DNA of 64,000 nucleotides from Anastrepha obliqua (lineage: Eukaryota; Arthropoda; Insecta; Diptera; Tephritidae): contig NC_072894.1 of NCBI RefSeq assembly GCF_027943255.1, forward strand, positions 78,965,601 through 79,029,600, given 5' to 3'. The notes below the pieces were generated by a model. The model was not told the DNA's origin. It saw only the letters and a list, made by a program, of their open reading frames with translations, and did no database searches. The translations under genes were made by a program, and so were the position numbers. Shown piece after piece: positions 44,230 through 55,135 of the stretch (within the stretch, counting starts at the first letter, position 1; every line of letters starts with the position of its first letter).

Positions 44230-44863
44230 TATTATAGATCGTCAACCGTGACGACTCTATTTTTTGCGTTCGAACGCTGGGAGAGGTATAGTTATGTATT
44301 CAAACTTTAGACGCGTTTTTCTCAAAACTATATTTTTCGAATTGGCGTACATGATAACTCGAAAATTTGCACACATCTTTTTTACGATATTACAATACTT
44401 TTATGTGAATTTAATATAATTTTTTCGAAGCAAAAATAGTAGGAAAATTCGCCCCAAAACTCATTATTTTTTAAGCATTTTATTCCACCATTCTTTTTCC
44501 CCATTTATTGTTAATTCATATAGAAATTATGACATTAATAAACAAAAAAATTTTTGGTTTTTTGTATTCAGGTCACTGACGCCGATGTTACAATGCCCGC
44601 CGATTGCGAAGCCCCGCTGCGACATTCCTGAAGAATTGAGTGTACATCCGTCATTTTAAATTATTAAAATAAAAATAAAAAAAAATTTATATTATTTTAA
44701 TAAACTGTATGCCAATTTTGAAAAAAATATATTGACTTCTTCATTTTAAATAATTTTAATGAATATTAGGGAAAATATGGCCGTTTACAGGTATCTGTCC
44801 CCTTAAGCAAAACGCGACCCATTTTGTAAATGTTTAACCATAACTAAAATTTTGACACTTTAC

Positions 44864-45126
44864 GGGCGACCGCCGTAGCCGAATAGATTGGTGCGTGACT
44901 ACCATTCAGAATTCAGAGTGAACGTAGGACCGAATCTCTGTGAAACATCAAAATAAAGAAAAAGTTTTTTCTAATAGCGGTCGCCCCTCGGCAGGCAATG
45001 GCAAACCTCGGAGTGTATTTCTGCCATGAAAATGAAATTTTTTTTCAATAGGCACTTGCCATTGCTAAAAGCATTTCTGCCATTAAGAAATTTCTCATAA
45101 AAATTATATGCTTTTCGGAGTTCTCC
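44864..45126 (+). mobile_element. tRNA-like SINE, long copy
   Basis: Starts gggcgaccgccgtagccgaa, with A-box-like TAGCCGAATAGATTGG at 44876 and a weaker B-box-like GGACCGAATCTC at 44928. The body follows: ttttttctaatagcggtcgc, ccctcggcaggcaatggcaa, ctcggagtgtatttctgcca. Around 45050-45110 part of the body is duplicated and rearranged (catttctgccattaag). It lies in the large shep intron, antisense to the gene. Confidence 0.85.
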
Positions 45127-45619
45127 ATTTACGTGGTGATCATTCGATACCACTAGCACTACACCACTACATGGTACCACTACCTTTACTTGTGGGTGGT
45201 GTAAAAGGAAAGTATCGAGTACAGCATAAGTATCGGTAAAAATTATCGAGTATAAAAACTGAATTACAATAGTTAGACATTTTTTATATTTTTAATATTG
45301 AAAGGAAAATATTTTTTTTTTTTTAATTTTATAAAGGGAATTATATAAAAAGTAACATTTTGACATTTAGCATAGAATATTAAATAAAAAATCGTTCTAA
45401 CTTACTGAAGTACAAAAAAGCTATTTCCCTAAATATTTGCCCGTTGGCCGGTTTCTTTCCTTAGGTAAGGTTACCTTAAAGCGATTGCCCACTGTGGGAC
45501 ACACTCAGGCTCATATCCCATTGTGATTTCCGCGTGGGAAATGTCCTTATCTATCCTAAAATCAATGTATACTTTATAAAATTTTACTGAGATCTTCCAA
45601 TTCATTAAAAAATTGTCTA

Positions 45620-46350
45620 CCTAAAATGTAAATCTACGCCTGGATGGAGCAGGATAATGGCACAAGAGCTAGACAGCTTCTGCAGAAGTCGTGTGTTTTC
45701 ACGTCCATTCTCTGCGCGGGTCTGCCTATTAGGCAGTACCCCGTAATAACGGAAATCAGTGTGCCAATACTATGCTTATTTTGGCTAAGCAGAAATTTTG
45801 TGCGTTTAGCATTGTGAGTCGGCCACAATTATTGGGCTATTCTGCAGGTGGTTTCATTACACCATCTTTCGTTCGCTGCTTTTATAATTTTCTCAAAATT
45901 AAGTAGCTATCAAGTCTGTGAGAGCATGCCTATGCCATTGCCTGTGTACTCTGTTCATTGTGTGTTAGTCAACTTGGTGCCAAGTCTCGCTAGTTCATCA
46001 GGCCTATAGTTGCCCTCAATATCACAATATCACCAGGAACTCATGTCAACTTTAGGTGAAATGACTTAGCCATCTCGTTAAGAGATGTGCGGCATTTTAT
46101 GGCTACCTTGGCGGATGTCGATTGCTTGGTGAGGGATTTCATCGCCACCTGGCTATCACTGAAAATATAGATTTCATCTCGCAGTATCGCATCACATACA
46201 CTGTGCTAGTGTCACGGTTTTTATTATTCAGCCTGAAAGACATTGTAATAGTCGGGAAGTCGCCTACCCTACCCTCGAGCCGTCTGTGTATACATGGAGA
46301 CTCCCTTGCCTTACATTGAAGGTAGGAGGGATGGGAATGTTGTAATAGTA
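45620..46350 (-). mobile_element. LINE remnant (RNase H to zinc knuckle)
   Basis: The minus frame at 45828-45634 reads WPTHNAKRTKFLLSQNKHSI, GTLISVITGYCLIGRPAQRM and KTHDFCRSC, the segment between RNase H and the zinc knuckle in I/LOA/Jockey-like elements. The region to 46350 has the lower A+T content and broken frames expected of the RNase H part. It lies in the shep intron in sense orientation. Confidence 0.65.
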
Positions 46351-46979
46351 ATGTAAGCAGGAGTGCTTAGTCAACCAGTCTGGGAAGCTCTGAAATGCCA
46401 GCTAGAATTTTACCGTAATCGTAGACTGTGTTTGACGATTTACTTACGCTGTTCAACCTTCTTGCCGCACTACGAGCGATATATCATTGCCTACAGATCC
46501 ACTGTAAGGAGGGTTTCTTTTCTTTTGGTTCATCTTTTTATTACATATTTTTTACATCATAACGCCAAATAGAATTTACGTGACTCAATTTGAAATGATA
46601 AGAGGAAGTTATAGCTTTGCCATGTGGCAAATATTACAAACTAGTACCGATACCAAGTACAATACTTGAAAAAAGTATCGCTTCGTAAAAAAAATATTGA
46701 GTATTTACTTCTCAGGTATTGTAACCCTATATGTTTTAAAAATCTCGTTATAGTCCAAATTGTGGTAATTAACTCTGCATCAACACTATTCAAATTGCCG
46801 GCGCTCCTCTACGTGAACTACTCGACGAGTTCTGTGATCTTGGCAGCATCATTGCAAAAAATAGCGGGCCAGCAATAGACAAAAAAAAAACGCTTTATAG
46901 AATGTTAGTTTTGTTCGTCGAGAGAGGATTTTACTACTCAGTTGCCTACTTAGTCAAAAGTATCACTTGTTGGCAAGAG

Positions 46980-47640
46980 AGATTCTCCGTTGGATTTTAA
47001 GGCTGGCATTGTTATCGGTGTTAATAAACGAAGTCGCTTACAACCTCTTGATTCCACTCCGGCAATTTTCGAAAATGTCGATAAAATAATGGAACCTATT
47101 AAGTCCGACCATCATGTATGTAACTTTCCGATTACCCAAGAGCTAAACTTTACAAAAAACTGTATAAAAAAAAAAAAACTGTATAGAATCCCTTTAATAA
47201 GGAGGGTTACGAAACTATGTTCGATGAATGGGCGCTACACCAGTTAATGCAAAAACAAACGGAACAAATTTCCAACTGCAAATCGCTACTGAATCTCAAT
47301 TAAATCGACGCACTTTTGAAACGGACTAGTGATGAAAAATGGACCATTACGACAATGTCAAGTGAAAACGGTGGTGATTGAATCGCGAAAATGACGGCAT
47401 GGAAGGTTTACTGAGTTTTTGGTGGGATTTGTGGTGAATTATCTACAGTGGCAATGAGCCGCTTTCCTACGGCAGCAAAACTCTTATTGCGGACTTGTAC
47501 TATTAACATTTGGGAAACCAATCGCCCAGAAGCGGCCAGCTTGGACAAATAAGAGAGGAATTATGTCCCGGCGATCCCAGTTTGGTTAGCAGGTTAATAT
47601 GCAACTTACTTATAGTCCGCTTCCCGACTACGAGGAATGA
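46980..47640 (+). pseudogene. Mariner (DD34D) remnant
   Basis: Frames show AIFENVDKIMEPIKSDHHV and ITQELNFTKN, the second HTH of mariner, then DEKWTI-like around 47335 (first D region) and FWWDLW with LSYGSKTLIADLYY at about 47415-47510. Later motifs are unreadable. It ends close to the donor of the RRM2 exon (47739). Confidence 0.65.
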
Positions 47641-47739
47641 TTTTACTGGTGAAAAATTTATCTTATAATACTACGAAATTTCATCCCTATTTTCACATTT
47701 CTGTCCATTGAATTTTCACTTCTCCTTCGATTCACTTAC

Positions 47740-48110
47740 CTGATCCTCAACTTGAGGTATTGGTTGCGTCATCATATAGCCAGGAATCCATTGTGACCCA
47801 GCTGTCATGGGATAACTACTAACTGGTGGTGCACCAAAACGTGAATACGGCACACCGATTGGAGTGCCAACATTAACACTAACACCATTTTGTTGCATTG
47901 TCGGATCATAGGTGACCGGTATCCCTTCGGCGGGATCACGCCACGTTCGCGCATTTGGATCAGGATTCTTGTAGAGATTCTTCTTTTTTGGACCACCATC
48001 AGCAAACTTAACCAAAAGTGGATCTTTGGCACCCTGTATTGTATTACCATTGAATATTTGAATAATTTGTTCACACTTTTCGCGACTCTCCATACGTGCA
48101 AAGCCAACTC
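47740..48110 (-). CDS. shep: shep exon: end of RRM2 and linker
   Basis: 371 nt. Two bases complete the Gly codon split by the 114-bp intron, then [120 protein letters not shown] and EDQ. The RNP1 core of RRM2 (K-G-V-G-F-A-R-M) spans the splice junction. The acceptor is TCTCTCTTAG and the donor CAG/GTAAGT. After RRM2 the protein is low in predicted structure. I recognise this as Alan shepard, a fly neuronal RNA-binding protein of the RBMS family. Confidence 0.95.
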
Positions 48111-48224
48111 CTAAGAGAGAAAAGATATTCACGATTAGCTCGTATGTTTATACATATATTCGTAGAAAGTTTGAAATGTGAGCAGAAATGAATTAAGGCG
48201 TACGATTGGTTTAGCATAGCTTAC

Positions 48225-48366
48225 CTTTTGAGTTCATTTGCTGATCGCGCAATATGCGAGTTGACACAACTTGACCATACTTCGAGAGCATATTTTCCAA
48301 GTCCGTCTCTTTGAAATGTGGTGGCAAATTTGCAATGTACAAATTTGTGGGATCCTGTTCTTGTTG
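48225..48366 (-). CDS. shep: shep exon: start of RRM2
   Basis: 142 nt: [47 protein letters not shown] plus one base of the next Gly. LYIANL is the RNP2 strand of the second RRM. The donor is AAAAG/GTAAGC. The acceptor is CTCAACAG at 48367 with a weak pyrimidine tract. This choice gives the QQEQDP start I remember for fly Shep. RRM1 is encoded upstream, and no such exon is found between here and 64000, so the preceding intron exceeds 15 kb. Confidence 0.93.
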
Positions 48367-49984
48367 CTGTTGAGTGAATGTCCATAATGGCAAAAGTCGT
48401 GTGTGGGTGTGTGTGTATAGGTAGATGAGAGGCGCCGCGCGTTTGGGTGTGGTTGTTTGTTTCAAGAAATATGATTTGGAGAAATGTGATGAGTATTTTT
48501 TGTAGAGTTTGTTTTTTTTTAAAATTTTGCATTTGCAGTGCCACATAAAAATACAAACGTATAAAGCAATTCGAGCGCATGTTGCAAGTGTTTTTACGTT
48601 TTGTAGACATAACAAATATTATTTGAGTGTTGTTGTATCAATTAGAAGTGTTGTTGATGTCATGGTGCGCATTTGTATGCAGATTGATTTTTAATTTTTT
48701 TTTTCATGTGTTGTTGTGTTGTGGTAGTAGTAGTTGTTGTTGTTTATTTGATTTTTGGTTTTTGTTTGGAACGCCGCAGTTTGGCACATTTTGGGCGTAC
48801 GTTGCAATACACGAACATAAGATGAAGAAATATTTGGAAAACGAAATATTCATTGGTTAGTTAAATTTCAATATCGGGCAAATAATTCCAAAAAGCGTGT
48901 AAATGTATGTATGCAAGTGTAATGTAGAAATGTTTTCATGTTCGCATGTGTAAATATGGACTCATATGAATGCAAGTGCCTATATGTACATAAGTGGTAT
49001 ATACTATGTATGTATGTGTGTATGTCAATGTATTCTGGTCAATGAAACTGCTTTATGTGTGCGTGTGTGGATGTGTGTTATCGGTGTGCGCAACAAGAGT
49101 CACTTATCCAAATACCTATGCAAATACTTATGTAATAGACTATATGTTTATAATATACATGACACCAAAAAAGGTGTGTGTGTGTATGTGCGCCCTTTTA
49201 AATCATATAAGTAATTACTGGACTATTTACTTTCAATTGAATTAATTAAATAGTGATTTGGCATTCGATGTCGATAAGGCTAAAGGCTTACGGTTAATTG
49301 CGTGTCATCTAGCCATTTGTTACACTCATTAAATCCGGCTTTATTACCCTTCATCACGCAGTTATGCACATTTTAAGGCGTATAATATGCAATTACATAA
49401 AATCAGTGATGATAAGATTGCCGTGACGATCAAGCTGCACGAGCCAATGACGTAACAAGAAGTTAATCTACCTGCCCTGCAAAGGGAAGCCTTCATTGTG
49501 GGTCCTGCGGGGAAGTGACACGAATGAGTGGGGGTGGGGCTGGTTTTAGTGCATAGGCGCTTAGCGAATCGGTCATGCTTGTAGCAATTCCGAACTTTAG
49601 AGGATTTGTCCTCCAGGTATGCATACCATAAAAAAATATGCAACTCTTCTGCAAAGTGTTATTTGCGATTTTTTTACTCTAAAGCCGAAAAGGAAGTGCA
49701 AAAATATATCTTCACTGTATTTGCTGAGAAAAGCTGCATAAGAAGGTCTGGAATATTCAATGACCACCAGAGTTGTAGCAGCAGTTTTCCAGTGCGGCAT
49801 CTTTATTTCATAGACTCGTAAATGAACACCTCAGAAATGTATGAAATAAATTAACTGCGGTTATTTGACTGCCTCTCGGCCTATGCCAACGTTATAGATT
49901 TCTAGGCATATCCAAACAGCGCTCAACTTAAGCCAAAGCTAAAATCTAAGCCACAGGGGCTTTTTTTTTGTCGGGACAGACTGG
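48367..49984. other. No gene; upstream shep intron sequence
   Basis: GT/TTG-rich low-complexity stretches (48640-48760, 48990-49080). Frames on either strand are unrecognised. A less A+T-rich patch at 49400-49620 may be transposon-derived but carries no motif I can name. Confidence 0.45.
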
Positions 49985-50349
49985 CAATTACAGCACTCAG
50001 ACACAATTACATCCATTGTATTGCACTCGGATTCCCTTTTTAAGTCTCTTTAAATCTACTCGACCACCGAAGAAATTTGAGTAGATCTGCCAAGGCCCAA
50101 AGGTGTCGCTTCTTAACACATCAGTGCCAAAGACCTCAAGTCTGATTCCAGCGAAGGCGGAGCAGACGCACAGAAAGTGGTCCGCCGTCGCATCCTCTTC
50201 TCCACATGCTGGGCAAAGATGCCCACCTTTTCCATGTGCTTTGCCCATAGAAAGTGGCCCGTCATCAGTCCAACCAGCCGCGTACAGTCCCCTCTGCTTA
50301 GTGACAGGAGGAACTGCGACAGTCGGTCGGACATGACAGGTAACATCAA
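49985..50349 (-). mobile_element. LINE 3' fragment (zinc-knuckle region)
   Basis: Minus frames give SRGDCTRLVGLMTGHFLWAK, then GKGGHLCPACGEEDATADHF and LCVCSAFAGIRLEVFG. The CPAC...DHFLCVC pattern is the zinc knuckle at the end of the LINE reverse transcriptase ORF. One frameshift at about 50240 separates the parts. There is no tail or target duplication that I can see. Confidence 0.75.
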
Positions 50350-50723
50350 TTTTGTCTATCAGGGTTAGTTCGATTTAGTCTAAGTGTATTGCTTGAAGCA
50401 GCCAGAATTACCGGTGAACCTGATCAAGTCTTTTTTATTAGTATTCGTCACTGATATAGACGAGCTAACTATCATCAGCTTAGCTCAGCAGCATTTTCAC
50501 AAGACGTCCTAGTAATTAAGTATTAAAATGACAGTGTATTCCATCTTTTCAGAATGAAGGGAGTTCCATCTAGACTTTGTTTTTAAACGTATGTTATTTG
50601 TTATTATTTCTCACGCCGAAAATCTTGATAAAAAATCAGTATCATATTTCTGCAGAGCGAAATTAATCGCTTTATGCTTGAGCAACCATGGGACATATTG
50701 CAAACTTCAATGTTGTGTGGCCT

Positions 50724-51660
50724 TTTAATGGGCACGACGAACTCGATTCTCTTATACGGATGCGAAATATAGGCAGATTCGCTAAGGGTGCAATGCCGGC
50801 GGAAAACTTTGCAATCTGTGCAACGCACCTGCGCTCTCAGAGTGGCTTCGTCATATAGAACAGTATCTGAAGCAGCGGTGTTAGTTATCAGCGGAATCAT
50901 CCCTATAGATATTCTAGCACAAGAGCGCAAACGGAGATGGGAGGCAAAAAACACAGGAACCCCAGTACTACGTTTCTCCGATATTAGAGTCCAAACGCTC
51001 ACACTTTGGCAGGCAAGATGGAACTCTGAACGGTATGGTAGATGGACAGCGAGACTAATACCCGATCTAAAAAAGTGGGTAGAAAGAAAGCACGGTGAGT
51101 TTAACTATTACCTCACACAGTTTTTGTCCGGACATGGGTCCTTTCGCAAGTATTTGTTGCCAATGGGTAAAGTGAGCCTACCAAACTGCATATATGGAGA
51201 TACTGAGTATGATGATGCGGAGCACACCTTCTTTAAATGCGAGAGGTGGAACGTAGAGAGAACAGGTCTGCAACGAGCTATTGGTGTATTTACACCTGAA
51301 GAAATTATCGACAAAATGATGATAGAGGAAGAAAAATGGAATGCCGTCACAAATTTTGTAGAGGATATTATCCGAAAAAAGAAGCGCGAAATGGAAAGTT
51401 ATGCTGAAAAGTATTGAGCATAGGTTTCTCAAAACAGGCGACCCTGGACGCAGGGTGAGTAAGTAAGTGTCCTTCTTAGGACGCCGTCTTGGCCCTCTAC
51501 CTCGAAGCAATGCGGAAGCAGTACCGGGGTGGAGGGAAAACTCCAAGAGAAGAGGGGGGATATTTTTAGTGGAATCACCACACACGTAGTAGCGACGGTT
51601 ACTATATGGTGCGAAGGCATTTTTAACCCAACCTCACTGCAAAAAAAAAAAAAAAAAAAT
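50724..51660 (+). mobile_element. 5'-truncated R1-like LINE with 15-bp target duplication
   Basis: AATGTTGTGTGGCCT stands at 50709-50723 and again at 51661-51675, bracketing the copy. It starts inside the reverse transcriptase ORF and ends with a 3' UTR (51421-51640) and a ~19-base A tail. The ORF 50788-51417 is still open over about 209 codons, so the insertion is fairly young. It landed in a DD41D remnant whose sequence continues right after the duplication. The 3' UTR matches the tail at 20030. Confidence 0.9.
50788..51417 (+). pseudogene. LINE reverse transcriptase C-terminal part
   Basis: Contains QSVQRTCALRVASSYRTVSE, AAVLVISGIIPIDILAQERK, then TARLIPDLKKWVERKHGEFN, YYLTQFLSGHGSFRKYLLPM and CIYGDTEYDDAEHTFFKCER. 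This is the thumb-to-zinc-knuckle end of R1-clade LINEs; the second Cys of the CxxC is replaced by Gly. It ends EMESYAEKY. No polymerase active site is present, so it is non-functional alone. Confidence 0.85.
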
Positions 51661-51689
51661 AATGTTGTGTGGCCTAATTAGGGCGTTTC

Positions 51690-52190
51690 TTGAAAAAAAA
51701 GTCATCTGACGAGGTACATTTTCAACTCGGCGGCTATGCTAACAAGTTAAACAGCCGCATTTGTAGATCGACAAACCTGCACGTGATCGCTGAAAGGCCA
51801 AGGAGCAGTTAAGTGCGGATTTTGGAGCGGTGGCATCATCGGCTAATTTTTCTTTGCGAATTCTGCTGGAGACGCCATTTCGGTCAACGGTGAACGCTAC
51901 AAAGGTAACACCTCTCTTGTGACCGCAAAATGGAAAGACATGGATTTGGACAAAGCTCGATTTCAGCAGGAGGGTACGCCATGCCACACAGCTCTTTTCG
52001 TAATGTATCTTTTGTGCTCCAAGTTCGGTAATCGTGTTTTCGGCCGTATGGCGTTGTCATTTGGCTACTTCAGAGCTGCGATTTGACGTCGTTAGATTTT
52101 TTAGTGACGAGAAGTGTGGCAGCACATAAGGCGCGATAAACTTGGCAAACTGAGTTACACACACACACACCTTTGACATAGCCCTGTACA
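51690..52190 (+). pseudogene. DD41D-type transposase remnant
   Basis: In several frames: SDEVHFQLGGYANKLNSRI (first D), a GGIIG-like segment, FANSAGDAISVNGERYK, KWKDMDLDKARFQQEGTPCH, where the second aspartate is Glu, and CDLTSLDFLV with the third. It starts right after the LINE target duplication, which cut it. It is dead. Confidence 0.75.
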
Positions 52191-52851
52191 AAATTGCTTA
52201 ATATGTATTGTATGTTGGTTAATACACAGGTACACAAATATAATGTATAAAACTATGTAATTGCTTGCGGCTTATCTTTATACAATACGATATTTGATTA
52301 AAAAACATTTTCATTATTTTAGAATTTATATCTATTAGCAAAAACCAATCATTAGCCATTTTCGATTAGAAATCAAACTGTGCCTGAAATCGAAGGTAGC
52401 AAAGTAATCGTTTGATAGTATACAAATACAATTTTGGTAATAGTTTAATGCAAATATTCGTTTTGATTCTGCATTGTGCATTTAAGTTCATCCACTCAAG
52501 GAGAAGTTTGGCATAATTTGAGCATGACAGAAATCCACCCATAGGCTTTGCCATTAATTCTGCTAGCAGAAAATTTCTTGGTTATCATTTGAATGCTCCA
52601 TGCTCGGATTGAACGCTATAAATACTTCTGCGGTTCGAACAAATGTGCCATCTAAAATATACCAGTTAGAATACATGGCACTTCTTATTACATTACCACT
52701 CGCAGTCTAGTAGTACTGGCACAAGAAATGTTCTTCTCTCATCTTAGAAAAATTTGTATATACTTATCTCAACTCTCATATTATTTTATTATATGATATA
52801 AGAAGTACTCGTATAATTCCAGCTGCCGCTTAACTGACGTGTACTGGCTCA
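52191..52851. other. No gene seen
   Basis: A (CA)n run at 52157-52171 lies just to the left. The remainder is A+T-rich with no recognisable frame or repeat. Confidence 0.5.
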
Positions 52852-53075
52852 AAAGAGGCGACCGCAGTAGTCAATGAGGCTTGTGCGTGATTACCTTTCG
52901 GTAAATCACGAGTTCGAAATCCATTGCGGGCATGAAACACAAAATTATATTTTTTCTAATAGCGTTCGCCTCTCGGCAATCAATGGTAAAGATACGGGTG
53001 CATTTCTGCTATGGAAAAGCTTTTTATAAAATCCCATCTGCCGTTCGGAGTCGGCATAAAAGTATGAGAATTTCT
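52852..53075 (+). mobile_element. tRNA-like SINE, diverged copy with B box
   Basis: Head gaggcgaccgcagtagtcaa (A-box-like TAGTCAATGAGGCTTG) and, about 40 bp on, GAGTTCGAAATCC at 52910, a good B-box match (GGTTCGANTCC). The body is ttttttctaatagcgttcgc, ctctcggcaatcaatggtaa, tttctgctatgg, then cgttcggagtcgg. This is the best evidence in the window that the head is tRNA-derived. Confidence 0.8.
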
Positions 53076-53505
53076 ATTTAAGGAGTAACCTCAAGAGATT
53101 AAGGCGCACTTAGAGAAGGGCGTGTCTTAAACACACTTTAAAAATATGTGCATGAGTTTATTAATGATTTGCTACAAATTAGGCATACTTTCTTTCGGAA
53201 ACTGTAGGCACTAAATTGTGCTGCTTCACTTCGCTATGTCCTCGGTGGAGAGGAGAAAATGTTAAAAAGGAGAAGAGAAAAACTATTAGTTTTCTGTTTT
53301 TAAAAAATTAATTGTGACTAAAGTCAAGAATAAAAAAGTGTTTGCATGCAGCCAATTTCACTCATAAGTAAAAAATTTAGTAGTTCAATGCCTTTTAAAA
53401 AAAATCTAATCTTTACGCCGGATACGCAATTTCGCTTTTATGATAACTTTTAGTTATTCAACATTTATTGCAAAGTGTGGCTGATTGTAGATTTGGGGAA
53501 ATATC
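53076..53505. other. No gene seen
   Basis: A+T-rich spacer between a SINE and a DD41D derivative. Confidence 0.5.
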
Positions 53506-54053
53506 GGGGTATTCAATAGGTGCGCTTCAACTTTTTTCCGATAGGGAGGGCGAACGACGCAATATTTTTTATTTTTCGCTTGTCATTTGTAAATTTCATT
53601 AGTATACATTTCATCATGGAACGCTACACACTTGAGCAACGATTGCAAATCGCGCAAATTTTTTATGAAAATAATCGTTCTCTTACTTTACTCTGCTACT
53701 TTAAGAGCATTACGGCCATTTTACGGTCCATTTAACAAGCCGTCCCGTTTTGGGGTTATGTGAAGTCATTGGTCTACAGTAACAAGCCGGCGACGATTTG
53801 TGAGCTCAGAGCCAATATTGAACGCGAAATTGCTGAAATTTCGGCCGATTTATGCAAAAGAGTGGTCGAAAATTGGGTTCAACGATTGGACTTCGTAAAA
53901 CGTGCACGCGGTGGTCATGCAAAAGAAATCGAATTTCATACTTAAATGTATATGTTCAAACTCGATAATAAAAAAAAATTAGTTAAAAAAGTCAAACCGT
54001 TTGTGTTTTATTCGAAAAAGTTCAAAAGTTGAAGGGCTCTTACTGAAAAACCC
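53506..54053 (+). mobile_element. DD41D family A, ~548-bp deletion derivative
   Basis: Left end GGGGTATTCAATAGGTGCGC. The right end inward is GGGTTTTTCAGTAAGAGCCC, followed by TA. MERYTLEQRLQIAQIFYENN at 53615 is joined through the same PFYGPFNKPSR / GVM-K junction as the copy at 12175, then KSLVYSNKPATICELRANIE to KEIEFHT. A small duplication in the NNRS region shifts the first frame. The two copies share the deletion breakpoint and most of the sequence. Confidence 0.85.
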
Positions 54054-54158
54054 TATACTTTGGTTTTGAAGCATTTATGATTTTTTATCAGCATAAAATA
54101 CATAAATATTTAGGCACATATTTACTTAAATATATATATACACATATATGTATATTCA

Positions 54159-55135
54159 CAGTGGCGTTCGGAATAATAGCAGCGCAACTTTTTGCAAAGT
54201 TTTGACTATTTACTTATTTTTTATTTAATTTTTCTATAAAAGTATAGTTTATACCATGATAATAGGCACATAAATCGAGATATTAAACTTTGTACAAAAT
54301 TTAAAAAAAAAATTTAATTTTTAATACAAATTTCAAACTATTCGAAATTAGCAGAACGTTATGGTCCACCTATAACCTCAAGCAATAGTCGGCCTGAAAT
54401 GACGGGACGCCTGTAGACTAACGGCAGTCATAACTGGCTTCTGGTCTATCGGAGAACAAGACGCCAAAATTGGCATTCCTCACAATACATACTGTCATAG
54501 TTGTAAGCAACCGGAGAAAAAAGAAACAATCTTCCATTTCTTCTGTGAATGCCCTGCCTTATGGACAGAATGTTAACCCTGGGCCAACCGCTGTTCGAGA
54601 ATCTTGAACAACTGTCTGGCTTAGACTTCAACAACCTAATAAAGTTCTTAAACCGCACAGACTTGATATAGTCATGCTGAGTAACGAGGATGTGGCAACA
54701 AAATGCTGCGGAAGCGCTAGTTGGATTCTGGATGAATCACCACTTTAACCAACCAACCATCAAACTATCAGTCTGAGTTTTAAAAAAAATTCTGGGTATG
54801 AAGTTTTGCATTCTATTTAATTTTGGTATAATATTTGCAAGCTTAAAGTGGCACAAAATTTCCGCAGATTTTTTTCGTTGATGGGGTTAGCATTTTTTCC
54901 ACATAACGAATCCTCGAAATCTCTGCATATCTACCATTTTTCTAAAAAGTCTAGCTAAAAAGCTTAAAACTTTTATGAAAACTGGTTGAATTTTTTTAAT
55001 TTTGTGCGAAATTCGAGACTTTGTGTTATATGGATTTTATTGTACTAACTATATTTTTATAGAAAAATTAAAAATATATATATTTATATATAAAATCAAA
55101 AATTAGTTGCGCTGCTATTATTGTGAACACCACTG
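54159..55135. mobile_element. Tc1-like TIR element, 977 bp, filled with other repeats
   Basis: CAGTGGCGTTCGGAATAATA at 54159 continues as gcagcgcaact, and inward from 55135 CAGTGGTGTTCACAATAATA continues the same way, so about 29 of 31 bases match. Flanks are CA on both sides rather than a clear TA. No Tc1 transposase remains. The interior holds a LINE fragment (54390-54680) and the ~110-bp repeat (54800-54910). Confidence 0.75.
54390..54680 (+). mobile_element. LINE zinc-knuckle fragment
   Basis: The plus strand reads TAVITGFWSIGEQDAKIGIP, HNTYCHSCKQPEKKETIFHF and FCECPALWTEC, then stops. This is the CxxC...H...C end of a LINE ORF. It lies inside the TIR element at 54159, but whether it inserted there or was captured is unclear. 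Confidence 0.75.

Larger units (their letters stand above)
42834..44802. mobile_element. TTAA-flanked TIR element interrupted by a DD41D copy
   Basis: GGGGACAGATACCTGTAAA at 42834-42852 and its exact inverse at 44784-44802 are 19-bp perfect inverted ends. Both are preceded or followed by TTAA (42830-42833, 44803-44806), the target duplication of piggyBac-type elements. Without the nested 1281-bp insertion it is about 690 bp and non-coding, hence non-autonomous. It lies in the large shep intron. Confidence 0.8.

Noticed and set aside
48211..48615. Extension of the RRM2 exon frame upstream to 48615
   Set aside because: The residues before QQEQDP do not match Shep and include a low-complexity stretch; an AG acceptor at 48367 explains the boundary.
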